A stretch of 64,000 nucleotides of DNA from contig CM053259.1 in assembly GCA_028583405.1 (NCBI GenBank), positions 14,126,594 through 14,190,593 on the forward strand. Reading direction: 5' to 3'. The notes under the pieces were generated by a model. It did no database searches, had not been told where the DNA came from, and saw only the letters and a program-made list of their open reading frames with translations. Positions 61,236 through 64,000 of the stretch are shown here, piece after piece. The translations under genes were made by a program, and so were the position numbers. The stretch's first letter is position 1, and the number at the start of each line of letters is the position of its first letter. Origin of the DNA: Pogonophryne albipinna (lineage: Eukaryota; Chordata; Actinopteri; Perciformes; Artedidraconidae).

Positions 61236-64000
61236 TGAATAAATGAGAATCGTATCCTTGTTGTTGATCTGTAATATTACAGTGTTACGTTGATTTGTTT
61301 GTCCTTCTCGGACCATGCACTACTCATTTCAGTGGTTTTGTGTTAGAAAAGAAAGCAACCAATCAGATCTTGTTCTGGGTCTCTGGGTAGAATATCCTTC
61401 AACCAAGGTATTCTACATCCTTGATAGAATGCCCTGGCCGTTGCACTGAATGAGAGCATACGTTTGGACTGACAGTTTGATCAACCAATCATATATTGAT
61501 TTGTAGCCAATGGGCGTATTCTTTCAGAGTTCCCCTCGGTTCCAGGGTATTCTAGAAGGCCCGCTAGTTAACTGGAGAGAGACAGAGGATCTAGATGAAT
61601 GCGACGAAGCAATTCATGCCGTTTTATTGTTTTTAACGTTGAAATGACAAGTGCAACAGGTGAAGTTGTTGCGGAATTGTTGTGAGTACCCTTTTCAAGA
61701 CGACAACTCAGTGAAAAGACGGACATTATAACGCCGGAGGGTGGCGGCGGGGGGTGTGTGTGTCTACAGAAGGTCCAGTTGTGATAGACACGGTTCGCCA
61801 GGAAAACCATTTTATAGTGTAATGGCCAAAGCCACTAAAATATTTATTTTCTCCCAAGAAAAAGCAGTAACAGGAAAAGGTGAGCAGTCATTGTTGGTTA
61901 TGGCTACAATTACCAAATATAACAACCTATGAAAACCAAGAAGCAATGCTGCATTTAAACAAAAAAAAACCTCTGCACAAAATTTCCATGGCTCATACTG
62001 GAAGTCAGAAATACAACTTCCAAGCGTGATCCAACAAAGCTTTACACAAGATCCTTTGCTTTTCACCTCTTTCTGTGAAATGAATGTTTAGCCTTTAGTC
62101 ATTTAAGATATTTTTGTAACTTGCACAATACTCACTGAATCACTCCAATTTCCCACAAACAGACTTAAATGTTTGACTGAAAACCTGCATTCTGAGCGAG
62201 AAGGGCCAAAAAGAGAGAGCTAGGATTTGTCCAGCTTATATATTTTTTTCGCTGTTTTTAAATCACAGTGATGACCACATAAGTCTTCAGAGGTCAACAA
62301 CTCCATTATAACTATACCTCTGCCTATTCTTTATATGGGCTGTTTAAAATCCCCGAAAGGTGCACACTGACAAGTCCATGAGTCATTCATTAACGTCACT
62401 TTTTAACAATATGTTGACAGTTTTCTTCCTCATTTCTTTCTGTTAACCCCAAAAGAACACTATTACAAGTTAAATCCAACATGTTCTATCAAAGATACAG
62501 GGCCCTGCTTTTGCCAAGGAGCTATGTCATTCCACTGATGTGGGGATTTACACAAATCCTTGTTTTCTGCATGGACATCAAAGGTACAAGACAGAAATGA
62601 CAAGTCGCGTTGACAGTCCGAATCTGATTATTTAAAAAGAAAAAACCTATAGAGAGGTTATCACTCTGAGCTCTTCTCCAAGCAAGAAGACATTTTCTGG
62701 CAACCAGGGCAAAGCATAGGAAGATGTTCAGCTCATAACGTCTCTCTCACCATGGCAGGGGGAAGCAGTCTTGAGGAAGAGAGAAGAAATGGGCCAGCAT
62801 GTATCAGGGGGTGGAGGGGGGATGGAGTGTTGAAAGGCTGGCTGGTCCTGCGTGGCATTGTGTGACGGACAGGCTACGGATGATATAAAAGGTTCTGCCC
62901 TTACACATTTGTTGTTAATTATCTGTTAGGAGGGTCCGGTTGGATGCATACGTAGATAGACCCCTGAAATTGTCGATCTGGCATCATTAAGAAGACTTAT
63001 GACAAAAGTTGTATGGCCAAATAACTTGATTTCTTTTTTTAAGAATACTTCTCTGTTTTCGCACTTTTATCAACACATTTTACCATCATAGTTTGTGATG
63101 TCACTTTTAATTCCTTGGTGATAGGAATGTTTGAATGTATAATTGTTCAAAATGAGTTAAGGGCAAAACAAAGCGTTTCTTCAGGTTCTTGGGATTTAAA
63201 ATAAATATTTCGAAACTATGGACTGATGCATTTTTGACATGCCAGTGCAGAGGAAATTAACTTTGACATTAAATAAAACCTTCTACTGCCAATCAAAATG
63301 GGGCTTGAAATGGATAAACAAACAACCCTTATTAGCATTTTATGTTAGTTTTGTTTTAGATGGAAACTCGCAAATCCTTAACCTTGCAGGCAACATTTCA
63401 GTTGGACTACATCTTTTGACATTAATGTGAGTCAAGTAACTTTTTACTCCCAAAAAACATTCAGTTGATTAATTAAAATCAATTCTCTCTGAAAGCACTT
63501 TTTCCCATCCGCGCCCAGGAACCTGGGGTGCAAGTCCACCAATAAAACATCTTTAACACCACATTTTGGCGACCCATTGCTAAATCTTTCATGAGCTCAT
63601 TCTTTATCTTTCAACAGAAACAAGATTTCCATCAACCTACAATCATCAGCCGTCGCCCAGCAGAGTTATGAAAATGTGTCCAAGATAAAAATCTATCTGA
63701 TGTCCGGACTGGAACAATAAGATATGACAGACACTATTCATCACCAATTTATCAAAGGCATAGAACACCTTATTTACAGGCTCATCTACTGTGTTAAAAA
63801 CTAAGGTTACTATTCATCGCCATGCATACATTTATCATCAGTTTAAAGAAGGTCCATGTGAATCCAACCCTTATGTCCTTACCCTACAAACGATAAACAA
63901 TAAAATATTTCAAATGTCTTGAACGACAACTCATCTTATTTATTCGTAAAGGCAGTGTTAACCATTTGTGTTTATTGTAAATAAGAGCTTAAAGCAATGG
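61236..64000. other. Unassigned non-coding DNA
   Basis: About 2.8 kb with no gene, element termini or long tandem repeat recognised. Short frames (61741-61932, 63239-63430) show no domain. Confidence 0.4.

Overview
The window reads as teleost fish genomic DNA. The signs are an AT-rich background, CA/GT microsatellites of more than 110 bp, and many repeat families I recognise from fish: an L2-type LINE, a DIRS-like gag, a chromodomain Ty3/Gypsy element, hAT elements with BED fingers, Tc1 and IS630 relics, TTAA-bounded MITEs and solo LTRs. I found no convincing host protein-coding gene, tRNA or rRNA. Every long open frame that makes sense belongs to a mobile element.

Layout. 1-6457: a DIRS-like element (minus strand) whose gag frame leaves the left edge; it is split just before the gag ATG by a 5-kb L2-type LINE with two open ORFs. 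6457-10888: a mosaic of direct, inverted and tandem repeats, in which one repeat copy is cut into three pieces by two later insertions. 11754-13048: an IS630/Tc1-like element with transposase remnants. 13320-14784, 15881-16311 and 17584-17669: three inverted-repeat structures, the last a perfect 38-bp stem. 18420-24233: older repeats, a solo LTR with an exact target duplication and a short TTAA element. 24234-30525: mostly unassigned DNA with a long GT tract. 30526-35640: a decayed Gypsy chromovirus. 35641-45740: mostly unassigned, with two long microsatellites and one AT-rich patch with homeodomain/POU-like words. 45750-46400: a Tc1 relic. 49931-57593: two facing arrays built on TCTATAGAA that may bound one 7.7-kb composite, holding a promoter/exon-like stretch and several nested MITE and hAT copies. 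57736-58161: a second LTR-like unit. 59440-61235: one hAT element inserted into the end of another, with both 8-bp target duplications still readable. 61236-64000: unassigned.

How the parts work together. The elements are independent parasites, and their nesting gives a relative time order. The most unusual coding observation is in the LINE: ORF1 (zinc-ribbon plus SGNH esterase) and ORF2 (endonuclease plus reverse transcriptase) lie in one frame separated by a single UGA, and ORF2 has no AUG before about codon 434 counted from its first GTG. This points to readthrough, non-AUG initiation or reinitiation. All family assignments come from motif recognition by eye, with no database search.
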